A stretch of DNA of 64,000 nt from Halomarina halobia (lineage in GTDB: Archaea > Halobacteriota > Halobacteria > Halobacteriales > Haloarculaceae). The DNA lies in the NCBI RefSeq assembly GCF_029338575.1, contig NZ_CP119992.1, positions 1,922,001 through 1,986,000 on the forward strand. The letters are read 5' to 3'. Of the stretch, positions 35,583-43,887 are shown one piece after another (the stretch's first letter is position 1; each line of letters begins with the position of its first letter). The translations under genes were made by a program, and so were the position numbers. The notes under the pieces were generated by a model. It did no database searches, was not told where the DNA came from, and was given only the letters and a program-made list of their open reading frames with translations.

Positions 35583-36050
35583 GTGTCCGATCGCGCCGCC
35601 TCCCCAGTGGTCGCCGTCGCGCTCCTCCTCGCGCTGACCGTCGCGACGGCGGCCGTCGTGGGCGCGCTGGTGCTCGACCGCGCCGCGCCCGCCGACCCCG
35701 CCCCTCGCGTCGCCCTCTCGCTCTCCGCCGACGCGTCCGGGACGATCGCCCTCACGCACCTCGGGGGCGACCCCGTCGATCCCGACGCGCTCCGGATGCG
35801 CGTCCGGGTGAACGGCGATCCGGTCGCTCACCAGCCCCCCGTACCGTTCTTCGCGGCCCGCGGATTCGAGAGCGGCCCGACGGGCGCGTTCAACAGCGCG
35901 ACGGCGGGTCGGTGGCGGCCGGGAGAGACGGCGAGCCTCCGGCTGGCGGGGACGAACACGCGGCTCCGGGAGGGGTCGCTCGTGACGGTTCGGCTGTGGG
36001 TCGACGGTCGGCCGCTCGCGCGCCTCGAAGCGCGCGTCCGAGGCGGATCG
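35583..36050 (+). CDS. Type IV pilin-like protein, C-terminus undefined
   Basis: About 155 residues from a GTG at 35583. The N-terminus SDRAASPVVAVALLLALTVA is the haloarchaeal type IV pilin form: a short charged leader, then a hydrophobic helix (cleavage expected before or within the AASPV region). A beta-rich part follows, ending GSLVTVRLWVDGRPLARLEA. No stop codon is found there: the frame stays open to 37565 across an antisense methyltransferase gene. The end given is where natural-looking protein ceases. The A24 peptidase at 18053 could process it. Confidence 0.6.
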
Positions 36051-36146
36051 CGGCGAATCGCGTCGTACGTGCCGGGGCCGTCGCGGGTCGGCGCGGCGGG
36101 ACGACGCGGCGGGGAGAGGGTGGGGAGGGGACGGGCGGCGGGACGT

Positions 36147-36800
36147 TCAGGAGGACTCGGTCTCGACGGCCTCGTCCGTCGCGCCGGGTGCGCGCGCGAC
36201 GGTGGTGATGGCGATCTCGGGGCTGTAGCTCGGTCCCATGAGGTGGTGTTCGAACGACTCGAAGCCGGCCTCGGCGAACATGCGGTCGGCCTCCTCGGCG
36301 TCGTAGAAGAGCATGATCGCGTCCGCGAGCCGCCCGACGATCGACGACTTCGGGTAGTTCGGGCCGACGACGAGCACCGTGCCGCCGGGCTGGACGACGC
36401 GGCGGAGTTCCGCGAGCGTGGCGACGGGGTCCGGCCAGTACTCGATGGAGCCGGAGGACCAGACGGCGTCGAAGGCGTCGTCCCGGAAGGGGAGGCGTTC
36501 GGCGTCGCCGAGGTAGAAGTCCACCGGGCCGGTCCTACCGAACTTCGCCCACGCCTTCTCCAGTTGGTGGACGCTCTGGTCGAGGCCGTGGACGTTCTCG
36601 GTGCGTTCGAGCAGCCCCTCGGTGGCGAACCCGGTGCCGCAGCCCACGTCGAGGACGGCGTCGCCCGCCTCGACCTCGGCGAGGTCGAGCGCCTCCGCGC
36701 GCATCTCCTCGTTCCAGATGAAGGGGTTCACTCGATCGTACACCGTAGAGAGGTACTTGTAGAACAGCCGCGCGCGAGCCTTGTCTTCGAGGACTCCCAT
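36147..36800 (-). CDS. SAM-dependent methyltransferase (UbiE/MPBQ-type)
   Basis: 217 residues from the ATG at 36800. Class I fold: motif I reads VLDVGCGTGFATEG, then GLDQSVHQLEKAW and LGDAERLPFRDDAFDAVWSS, post-I RVVQPGGTVLVV. The opening ARLFYKYLSTVYDRVNPFIW is like the quinone methyltransferases that act on 2-methyl-6-prenyl-benzoquinone or demethylmenaquinone. Menaquinone methylation is therefore a reasonable guess, but the substrate is not proven. Confidence 0.85.
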   Translation of the reverse strand: MGVLEDKARARLFYKYLSTVYDRVNPFIWNEEMRAEALDLAEVEAGDAVLDVGCGTGFATEGLLERTENVHGLDQSVHQLEKAWAKFGRTGPVDFYLGDAERLPFRDDAFDAVWSSGSIEYWPDPVATLAELRRVVQPGGTVLVVGPNYPKSSIVGRLADAIMLFYDAEEADRMFAEAGFESFEHHLMGPSYSPEIAITTVARAPGATDEAVETESS

Positions 36801-36956
36801 TGCCCGCGGTTGGGACCGTCCGCGCATAGTTCTGCGGATTCGCGGTCGCGGGATGGACGTCGGTCAGTCTTCGGTGGACGCGATTCGGACGTCGATACCT
36901 CGAACGTCCCGACAGCCCACGACCGAACCAGCGCCACTGATCGCCTCGAAACCACC

Positions 36957-37066
36957 TCGAAAGCCCTCGGGGGCTCGGGTCGGGGGGCTCGTTGCGCGCG
37001 CTCTCTCGCGTCGCTCGTTCGCGTGCTTACGTCGCCCGCCTTCCCCGAGCCCCCTCGCCCTTTCGA
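36957..37066. repeat. Long imperfect inverted repeat
   Basis: Arms at 36957-36978 and 37045-37066 match at 18 of 22 positions (outer TCGAAA/TTTCGA and inner GGGGGCTCGG/CCGAGCCCCC), around a 66-nt GC-rich centre. It could fold as a large terminator-like hairpin downstream of convergent or tandem genes, or be the trace of a small non-autonomous element. Confidence 0.55.
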
Positions 37067-37138
37067 TCCGCCAGGAGACGGGCATAGCGAGTCTCCCGTG
37101 CTCCCGTTCGCTCGCGCTGCTCGCTCACGGGACCGCCA

Positions 37139-37219
37139 GGGATCAGCACCACGCCCGCACGCCAGCCCTCCCCCGCCCTCGCGCGGCCCTCGCGCCGCTC
37201 GGGCACGCGCTCTGGGCCG
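37139..37219 (+). repeat. Dispersed repeat, copy 2 (GGGATCAGCACCACGCCCGC unit)
   Basis: Begins GGGATCAGCACCACGCCCGC, then ACGCCAGCCCTCCC, a variable GC-rich centre and CGGGCACGCGCTCTGGGCCG. It matches the inverted copy at 29545-29614 at both ends, with a longer centre here. Confidence 0.6.
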
Positions 37220-37278
37220 ACCGGGAGGGGGAAGTCAGGTCAGTGGGGTCGGGCCACAGAATCAGGTCGAGAGGGTAC

Positions 37279-38199
37279 TCAGCCCGCGTCCCCGTCCACG
37301 CGCGCCTCCGTCCCGGCCAGTAGCTCGATCACCTGCATCACGCCGGAGTTGTCGTCCCGGCCCATGTCGTTGGTCACCATCGACTTGTAGAGTTCGTGGG
37401 CGAGTTCCGTGGCGGGCATGGGCGCGCCGAACGCCTCGCCCGCGTCGGTGGCGATGCGGAGGTCCTTGTACTGGTAGTCGGCGAAGAACCCCGGTTCGAA
37501 GTTGCCGCGGATCATCCGCGGGGCGCGGTTGTCGAGCGTCCAGCAGCCCGCCGCGCCGCCGCTGATGGCGTCCACGACGGCCTGGAGGTCCGCGCCCGCC
37601 CTGTCGGCGAAGACGAGCGCCTCGCTGACGGCGACGTTCGTGCAGGCGACGACGATCTGGTTGCACGCCTTGGTGACCTGCCCCGCGCCGGTCGGCCCGC
37701 AGTGGGTGACCGTCCCGCCCATCACCTCGAAGAGGTCGCGGTGCTCGTCGAGCACGCCCGCCTCGCCGCCGACCATGATCGAGAGCGTCCCCTCGACGGC
37801 CCCCTCCTCGCCCCCGCTGATGGGCGCGTCGAGCATCGAGCCCCCGGCCTCGGCCACCGCCTCGGCGACGCGCTCGGTGACCGTCGGCGAGATGGTGGAC
37901 ATGTCGATCACCGTCGTCCCCTCGCGCAGGCCGTCGACGACGGGGTTCGGCTCCGTCTCGCCGCCGAGGACGACGCGCTCTACGTCTGGCGAGTCGGGGA
38001 GGCAGGTCACGACGACGTCCGCGCGCGCCGCCACGTCGCGGGGGGAGTCGCCCGCCTCGCCGCCGTCCTCGACGAGTTCCTCCACGGGGTCGTTCGAGCG
38101 GTTGTAGCCGACGACGGGATACCCCGCGTCGAGCAGGTTCCTGGCCATCGGCAGGCCCATGATACCGAGTCCGATGAATCCGACCGTCTTCTCGGGCAT
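37279..38199 (-). CDS. 3-hydroxyisobutyrate/tartronate-semialdehyde reductase-type dehydrogenase
   Basis: 306 residues from the ATG at 38199. Rossmann motif GFIGLGIMGLPMARNL at 6-21, substrate-binding DAPISGGEEGA, and the catalytic Lys in GAGQVTKACNQ (near 175). This fits the beta-hydroxyacid dehydrogenase family, NAD(P)H-dependent oxidation or reduction of 3-hydroxy acids. Members acting on hydroxyisobutyrate, tartronate semialdehyde or other acids cannot be told apart by eye. Confidence 0.88.
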   Translation of the reverse strand: MPEKTVGFIGLGIMGLPMARNLLDAGYPVVGYNRSNDPVEELVEDGGEAGDSPRDVAARADVVVTCLPDSPDVERVVLGGETEPNPVVDGLREGTTVIDMSTISPTVTERVAEAVAEAGGSMLDAPISGGEEGAVEGTLSIMVGGEAGVLDEHRDLFEVMGGTVTHCGPTGAGQVTKACNQIVVACTNVAVSEALVFADRAGADLQAVVDAISGGAAGCWTLDNRAPRMIRGNFEPGFFADYQYKDLRIATDAGEAFGAPMPATELAHELYKSMVTNDMGRDDNSGVMQVIELLAGTEARVDGDAG

Positions 38200-38311
38200 G
38201 CCCGTGAGCGCGTGGCACGCCCGCAAAAGTGTTGTGTCACCCGCTATCGAACCGTATCGAAGACCGTCAGGAAGATACAACCTTTTTGCGATCCGCCCGT
38301 TATCGAACGGG

Positions 38312-38386
38312 TATGCACGAATCGGACGCTCGCGACGACGCCGAGCGCGAGCGGGCGAGAGACGGTCCCCCGGTCCGCGCGCGATG
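38312..38386 (+). CDS. Possible 24-codon leader peptide upstream of polD2
   Basis: An ATG at 38312 opens a 24-codon frame (begins HESDARDDAERERARDGPPV) whose TGA overlaps the polD2 ATG (ATGA). The overlap would couple translation of the two. The peptide could also be the mis-framed tip of a formerly longer gene. Only the geometry supports it. Confidence 0.35.
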
Positions 38387-41300
38387 AGGCCCGAGGATCG
38401 GCGGTACTTCGACCGGATCGAGTCGCGCCTGGAGGAGGCGATGGGCGTCGCGAGCGAGGCGAAGCGCCGCGGGGGCGACCCGAAGCCGGAGGTCGAGATC
38501 CCCGTCGCCCGGGACATGGCCGACCGCGTCGAGAACATCCTCGGCATCGACGGCGTCGCGGAGCGCGTCCGCGAACTCGAGGGCGAGATGTCCCGCGAGG
38601 AGGCCGCCCTCGCGCTCGTCGAGGACTTCGTCGAGGGGGCCGTCGGGGACTACGACACCGAGGCCGGGAAGGTCGAGGGGGCGGTCCGCACCGCCGTCGC
38701 CCTCCTGACGGAGGGGGTGGTCGCCGCGCCGATCGAGGGGATCGACCGCGTCGAGGTGAACGACAACGACGACGGCACCGAGTACGTGAGCGTCTACTAC
38801 GCCGGCCCGATCCGCTCCGCGGGCGGCACCGCCCAGGCGCTGTCGGTGCTCGTGGCCGACTACGCCCGGACGCTGCTCGGGATCGATCGGTTCAAACCCC
38901 GGACGGACGAGGTGGAGCGCTACGCGGAGGAGGTCGGCCTCTACGACAAGGAGACGGGCCTCCAGTACTCCCCGAAGGACGAGGAGACGAAGTTCATCGC
39001 GGAGCACACCCCGATCTGCCTCGACGGCGAGGCGACCGGCCAGGAGGAGGTCTCGGGCTTCCGCGACCTCGAGCGCGTGGACACGAACTCCCCGCGCGGC
39101 GGGATGTGCCTCGTCCTCGCGGAGGGGATCGCGCTCAAGGCGCCGAAGATCCAGCGCTACACCCGCAACCTGGACGAGGTGGACTGGCCGTGGCTTCAGG
39201 ACCTCATCGACGGCACCATCGGGAGCGACGGGGGAATCGACGCCGGGGGCGACGAGGGCGAGGGCGACGCGGCGAGCGACGAGGACGACGGAGACGGCGC
39301 GGGCGACGCGGAGGACGGGAACCACGCGGGAGACGGCGACGCGCCCGCGGCGCCCGCCGGACCCGACGGCCCGCCGCGGGTCGAACCCGCCGGGAAGTAC
39401 CTCCGCGACCTCATCGCCGGGCGACCCGTCTTCGGCCACCCGAGCGAGCCGGGGGGCTTCCGCCTTCGCTACGGCCGGGCGCGCAACCACGGCTTCGCCA
39501 CGGCGGGCGTCCACCCCGCGACGATGCACCTCGTGGACGACTTCCTCGCCACCGGGACGCAGATCAAGACCGAGCGCCCCGGCAAGGCGGCGGGCGTCGT
39601 CCCCGTCGACAGCATCGAGGGGCCGACGGTCAGGCTGGCCAACGGCGACGTCCGGCGCATCGACGACCCCGAGGAGGCCCTCGAGGTGCGAAACGGTGTC
39701 GAGTCGATCATCGACCTCGGCGAGTACCTCGTCAACTACGGCGAATTCGTCGAGAACAACCACCCGCTCGCGCCCGCCTCCTACACCGTCGAGTGGTGGG
39801 TGCAGGACCTCGAGGCCGCCGGGGGCGACGTGCAGGCGCTCCGGGACTCCCCGCACGTCGATCTCGAGGACCCGAGCGCCGAGGAGGCCCTGTCGTGGGC
39901 GCACGGGTACGACGCGCCGCTGCACCCGAAGTACACCTACCTCTGGCACGACCTCCCGGTCGAGGGGTTCGAGGCGCTCGTCGACGCCGTCGAGGCGGGG
40001 CACCTCGCGCGCGCCGACGGGGCGGCGATGCCCGGCGGCCCGGAACCGGGGAACGGCGACCGGGACGCGCTCGTCGTCCCGCGGGGCGACGCGATCTGCG
40101 AGGCGCTCGAGATCCTCCTCGTCGAGCACACGCGGGGCGAGGAGACCGTCACCGTCCCCGACGCCCGCCCGCTGCTGCGCTCGCTGGGGCTGACCGACGA
40201 CCTCGAACGGACCTGGGACGACCTCTCCCCCGAGGCGCGCTCCTGGGACGGCGGGGAGAGCGCGATGCGGGCGGTGGCGGAGGTCGCCGCCTTCGAGGTG
40301 CGGGAGCGCGCGCCGACGCGCATCGGCAACCGGATGGGCCGCCCCGAGAAGTCCGAGAAGCGCGAGATGAGCCCCGCGGTCCACGCGCTCTTTCCCATCG
40401 GCGAGGCCGGCGGCAACCAGCGCAACCTCGGCCAGGCCGCCTCCCACACCGACTCGATGCGCGGCGCGGCCGGGCAGGTCGAGGTGCAGGTCGCCCGGCG
40501 GGAGTGCCCCGACTGCGGCGAGCGGACGTTCAAGCCGCGCTGTCCCGACTGCTCGACGCACACCGACCCCGTCTACGAGTGCTACAGCTGCGGCGTCCGC
40601 GCCGAGCGCGACGAGTCCGGCCGTGCGGTCTGTCCGCGCTGCGAGCGCGACGCGGAGGCCGTCGAGCGCCGCACCGTCGACCTCGCCTCGGAGTACCGCG
40701 AGGCGCTCGCGAACGTGGGCGAACGCCCCGGTAACTTCGAGATCCTGAAGGGGGTGAAGGGGCTCACCTCCGCGGAGAAGGTCCCCGAACCCATCGAGAA
40801 GGGCGTCCTCCGGGCGAAACACGGCGTCTCGACGTTCAAGGACGGCACCGTCCGCTACGACATGACCGACCTGCCCGTCACCGCCGTCCGGGCCTCGGAA
40901 CTCGGCGTCGAGGTCGAGCAGCTCCGCGCGCTCGGCTACGGGACGGACGTGGACGGCGAGCCGCTCCGCCACGACGACCAGCTGGTCGAACTGCGCGTCC
41001 AGGACATCGTCCTCTCGGACGGCGCGGCCGAGCACATGCTCAAGACCGCCGACTTCGTCGACGCGCTCTTAGAGCAGTACTACGGGCTCGAACCGTTCTA
41101 CGACGTCGAGGAGCGACAGGACCTCGTCGGCGAACTCGTGTTCGGGATGGCACCCCACACCTCCGCGGCGGTCGTCGGCCGGGTCGTCGGCTTCACGAGC
41201 GCGGCGGTGGGGTACGCCCACCCGTACTTCCACGCGGCGAAGCGGCGGAACTGCTTCCACCCCGACACGAAGATCTGGTTCCGGGACGAGGATGGAGCGT

Positions 41301-42538
41301 GGCGCTACGAGCGCATCGAGGAGTTCGTCGAGGAGCGCATGGACGATCCCCGGGAGGACGACTTCGGAACGCTCGTGCAGGAACTCGACGGTGACGTCGT
41401 CGTCCCGTCCATCGACGAGGGCGGAGACGAGCGACTGCAACCGGTCGAAGCCGTCTCGCGGCACCCCGCTCCCGACCACCTCGTGAGGATCGAGACGCGC
41501 GGCGGACGGTCGATCACCGTCACGCCGGAGCACACGATGCTCCGCGCTGCCGACGGCGTCGAGCGCGTCACGGCGAGCGAACTAGCGGTCGGTGACGAGT
41601 TACCGGTAGGGCCGGTCGACCGAGGGACGACAGCCACCACAGCGCGTCGACCGGTAGCCGCCGACGGCGGAGCCGTCGCGACGGACGCCGTGAGTCGCGT
41701 CGAGATCGTCGGGGCCGACACCGACCACACCTACTGTCTCACCGTCTCGAACACCCACAATCTCGTCGCCGAAGGAGTACGGGTCGGCCAGTGTGACGGC
41801 GACGAGGACTGCGTCATGCTCCTCATGGACGGCCTGCTGAACTTCTCTAAATCCTTCCTCCCGGACAAACGCGGAGGTAGCATGGACGCGCCACTCGTCA
41901 TGTCCTCGCGCATCGACCCCGCCGAGATCGACGACGAGGCGCACAACATGGACGTCGTCCGGGAGTACCCCCGCGAGTTCTACGAGGCGACGCGGCGACT
42001 GGCCGACCCCGACGAGGTCGAGATCACCATCGCGGAGGCGTCCCTCGGCACCGACCGCGAGTACGTGGGGTTCGATCACACCCACGACACCTCGAACGTC
42101 GCGCTCGGGCCGGCGCTCTCGGCGTACAAGACCCTCGGCAGCATGATGGAGAAGATGGACGCGCAGCTCGAACTCGCGCGGAAGCTCCGGGCGGTGGACG
42201 AGACCGACGTCGCCGAGCGTGTCATCGAGTACCACTTCCTGCCCGACCTGATCGGGAACCTCCGTGCGTTCTCCAGACAGGAGACGCGGTGTCTCGACTG
42301 CGGCGAGAAGTACCGCCGGATGCCCCTGACCGGCGACTGCCGGGAGTGCGGCGGCCGGGTCAACCTCACCGTCCACCAGGGGTCGGTGAACAAGTACATG
42401 ACCACCGCGATTCGCGTCGCCGAGGAGTACGACTGTCGCGACTACACGAAACAGCGCCTCGAAGTGCTCCAGAAGAGCCTGGAGAGCGTGTTCGAGAACG
42501 ACAAGAACAAACAGAGCGGTATCGCCGACTTCATGTAA
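38384..42538 (+). CDS. polC: DNA polymerase D large subunit (DP2) with a mini-intein
   Basis: 1384 residues from the ATG at 38384 (RPEDRRYFDRIESRLEEAMG). Catalytic subunit of the replicative family D polymerase; DP1 is not in this window. Seen: YYAGPIRSAGGTAQALSVLV near the N-terminus, an acidic low-complexity insert (about residues 280-325), zinc fingers (CPDC...CPDC, CYSC...CPRC near 705-755), the active-site region ending RRN|CDGDEDCVMLLMDG, and a C-terminal CLDC...CREC ribbon. An intein of 180 residues interrupts the active-site block (positions 957-1136). Element C follows 4 nt after the stop. Confidence 0.96.
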   Translation: MRPEDRRYFDRIESRLEEAMGVASEAKRRGGDPKPEVEIPVARDMADRVENILGIDGVAERVRELEGEMSREEAALALVEDFVEGAVGDYDTEAGKVEGAVRTAVALLTEGVVAAPIEGIDRVEVNDNDDGTEYVSVYYAGPIRSAGGTAQALSVLVADYARTLLGIDRFKPRTDEVERYAEEVGLYDKETGLQYSPKDEETKFIAEHTPICLDGEATGQEEVSGFRDLERVDTNSPRGGMCLVLAEGIALKAPKIQRYTRNLDEVDWPWLQDLIDGTIGSDGGIDAGGDEGEGDAASDEDDGDGAGDAEDGNHAGDGDAPAAPAGPDGPPRVEPAGKYLRDLIAGRPVFGHPSEPGGFRLRYGRARNHGFATAGVHPATMHLVDDFLATGTQIKTERPGKAAGVVPVDSIEGPTVRLANGDVRRIDDPEEALEVRNGVESIIDLGEYLVNYGEFVENNHPLAPASYTVEWWVQDLEAAGGDVQALRDSPHVDLEDPSAEEALSWAHGYDAPLHPKYTYLWHDLPVEGFEALVDAVEAGHLARADGAAMPGGPEPGNGDRDALVVPRGDAICEALEILLVEHTRGEETVTVPDARPLLRSLGLTDDLERTWDDLSPEARSWDGGESAMRAVAEVAAFEVRERAPTRIGNRMGRPEKSEKREMSPAVHALFPIGEAGGNQRNLGQAASHTDSMRGAAGQVEVQVARRECPDCGERTFKPRCPDCSTHTDPVYECYSCGVRAERDESGRAVCPRCERDAEAVERRTVDLASEYREALANVGERPGNFEILKGVKGLTSAEKVPEPIEKGVLRAKHGVSTFKDGTVRYDMTDLPVTAVRASELGVEVEQLRALGYGTDVDGEPLRHDDQLVELRVQDIVLSDGAAEHMLKTADFVDALLEQYYGLEPFYDVEERQDLVGELVFGMAPHTSAAVVGRVVGFTSAAVGYAHPYFHAAKRRNCFHPDTKIWFRDEDGAWRYERIEEFVEERMDDPREDDFGTLVQELDGDVVVPSIDEGGDERLQPVEAVSRHPAPDHLVRIETRGGRSITVTPEHTMLRAADGVERVTASELAVGDELPVGPVDRGTTATTARRPVAADGGAVATDAVSRVEIVGADTDHTYCLTVSNTHNLVAEGVRVGQCDGDEDCVMLLMDGLLNFSKSFLPDKRGGSMDAPLVMSSRIDPAEIDDEAHNMDVVREYPREFYEATRRLADPDEVEITIAEASLGTDREYVGFDHTHDTSNVALGPALSAYKTLGSMMEKMDAQLELARKLRAVDETDVAERVIEYHFLPDLIGNLRAFSRQETRCLDCGEKYRRMPLTGDCRECGGRVNLTVHQGSVNKYMTTAIRVAEEYDCRDYTKQRLEVLQKSLESVFENDKNKQSGIADFM
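41252..41791 (+). other. Mini-intein in DP2, C-terminal Gln
   Basis: 180 codons inside polD2. Splice block A is CFHPDTKIW with the first Cys; block B has TVTPEHTML (TxxH); block F is VEIVGADTDHTYCLTV; block G is NTHNLVAEGVRVGQ followed by Cys+1. The last intein residue is Gln instead of Asn. There is no LAGLIDADG segment, so it is a mini-intein without a homing nuclease. A C-terminal Gln is known from a Pyrococcus PolII intein that still splices. It must splice for the polymerase to work, because the insertion falls in the conserved active-site stretch. Confidence 0.92.
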
Positions 42539-42540
42539 AC

Positions 42541-42602
42541 CCACCTTTTGCTGCGCTCGGCGGCTTCGCCGCATCGCTGGCAAAAGCTGGATCAAAACCC
42601 TC
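42541..42602 (+). repeat. Hairpin element C (type 1), 4 nt after the polD2 stop
   Basis: TAA, four bases, then ACCTTTTGC, an inner GGCGGC-TTC-GCCGC-type stem, GCAAAAG (42580-42586) and CTGGATCAAAACCCTC. Same sense as polD2. It continues into spacer sequence and the promoter/pseudoknot module starting at 42766. Confidence 0.82.
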
Positions 42603-42765
42603 CTCGCTCCCACCGCCGGACTCGCGGTGCTCGTCCGGCGGGCTCCCGCTCGCCGTCGGCTCGCGGGAACGCCGGTCGCTCCTCGGTCCGCTCGCTCGTT
42701 GCACTCGCTCGCGGGTGCCACGCTGGCGTCTACAGCAGTGGTGACCTCGGTCTACCGTCGCGTAC

Positions 42766-42885
42766 ATTTATAACCGAGAAGGGGACCAGCGTCCCCGTGC
42801 GCTGACTTCCGTCGCGGGGTGTCTGCGGTTGCGCGACGCCACGCCCCGTGAGCATCGCCCTCGCCGCGGCGTCGCCTGTTCGCCC
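42766..42885 (+). ncRNA. Candidate small RNA module C (TATA box plus pseudoknot)
   Basis: ATTTATAA (42766-42773) is followed by the dyad GGGGAC/GTCCCC (42781-42796). Then TCGCGGGG (42812-42819) can pair with CCCCGTGA (42844-42851), and GCGACGCC (42833-42840) with GGCGTCGC (42868-42875); the two helices interleave as an H-type pseudoknot. Bases 42738-42848 are identical to the inverse copy at 50876-50986. The PAP2 gene converges and ends at 42896, so a transcript would run into its 3' end in antisense. Confidence 0.5.
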
Positions 42886-42895
42886 ACGTGCCGTC

Positions 42896-43849
42896 TCACC
42901 TCGACTCGGTCGGCCGTCGCGCTCGGCGGGGGTCGTCGGCGAGGGGGAGGGTGACCCCCACGGCCACGGCGGAGACGACGGCGACGAAGACGACCGCGGC
43001 GGCGCGCGTCGCCCCCGCAGTCAGGAGTACGACCCCGCCGAGGAGGCCGAGGCCGACGGCGAGGAGCGACCGGCGGAGGAGCCCCCCGCGCCCCTCGGCG
43101 TCGGCGACGGCGCGCCAGCCGAACCACCCGCCGACGGCGCTCGCGAGTTCGACGACCGGCACGAGACCGACGCCCGCGAAGGCAACGGCTCCGAGCGCGC
43201 TCGCGGTCGCGAGCGCGAACGCCGGTTCCGGCCGCCGTCCGCTCGCGGTGAGTCGAGCGGTCGCGAGGAGGACGAGCAGGCCCAGGGCGACCCCGGCGAG
43301 CACGTCGACGAGGTAGTGGACGCCGAGGACGAGCCGCGAGAGGGAGACGACGGCGACGAGTGCCGCGGCGACCGCCAGCCGCCTGCGGGGAGTGGACCGC
43401 TCTACGACCAGCGCCAGCCCGCCCCAGACGACCGTCGAGCCGAGCGCGTGGCCGCTTGGGAACCCGAACCCGCCAGCGTTCGCGGCGTCGACGTACACCG
43501 CCCGGAGGATCGTCGGCAGCGGCTCGATGCCGGGGATCGGCGCGCTCGGCGGTCGCGGGAACGCGAACAGTCCCTTGAGCGCCGTCGTGAGCGCCATGGC
43601 AGTCACCGTCAGCGCGACGACGTACGCCGCCCGCTCGCGGTCGATCCAGGTCACTCGATCGGCGACGAGATACGTCGCGCCCGCGACGAGGACGAGTAAC
43701 CACGGGTCGCCGAGCTGGGTCAGCACCACGAACAGCGCGAACGCGGCGTCGGGCAGCGCCGCACCGAGCGTCTCGGTGACGCCGAGACCGCGTCTCGGAT
43801 CGGCGACCTGCACTCCCGCGGGAAGCATCACGACTCCGTAGCGTCCCAC
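42896..43849 (-). CDS. PAP2-type phosphatase, integral membrane
   Basis: 317 residues, with a possible shorter start at the ATG 43828 (MLPAGVQV). The three-part lipid-phosphatase signature is intact: KGLFAFPRPP, then FGFPSGHA, then SRLVLGVHYLVDVLAG. There are about eight membrane helices; the last four lie in a C-terminal extension beyond the catalytic core. It probably dephosphorylates a lipid or isoprenoid phosphate at the outer face. Its 3' end converges with polD2, with module C in between. Confidence 0.88.
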   Translation of the reverse strand: MGRYGVVMLPAGVQVADPRRGLGVTETLGAALPDAAFALFVVLTQLGDPWLLVLVAGATYLVADRVTWIDRERAAYVVALTVTAMALTTALKGLFAFPRPPSAPIPGIEPLPTILRAVYVDAANAGGFGFPSGHALGSTVVWGGLALVVERSTPRRRLAVAAALVAVVSLSRLVLGVHYLVDVLAGVALGLLVLLATARLTASGRRPEPAFALATASALGAVAFAGVGLVPVVELASAVGGWFGWRAVADAEGRGGLLRRSLLAVGLGLLGGVVLLTAGATRAAAVVFVAVVSAVAVGVTLPLADDPRRARRPTESR

Positions 43850-43887
43850 GGATCAATAGGGCTCTGGTCCACAGCCGGTGCCCCCGA

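Larger units (their letters stand above)
36801..37278. other. Gene-free region with two repeat structures
   Basis: 478 nt with no credible gene. It holds a long imperfect inverted repeat (36957-37066) and the second copy of the dispersed repeat (37139-37219). Confidence 0.6.

Noticed and set aside
36050..37565. The long extension of the pilin-like frame
   Set aside because: It is antisense to an intact methyltransferase and then crosses repeat sequence; the composition stops resembling a protein near 36050.
38300..41035. A 911-codon open frame antisense to polD2
   Set aside because: Same mirror effect over a secure gene; no motifs.
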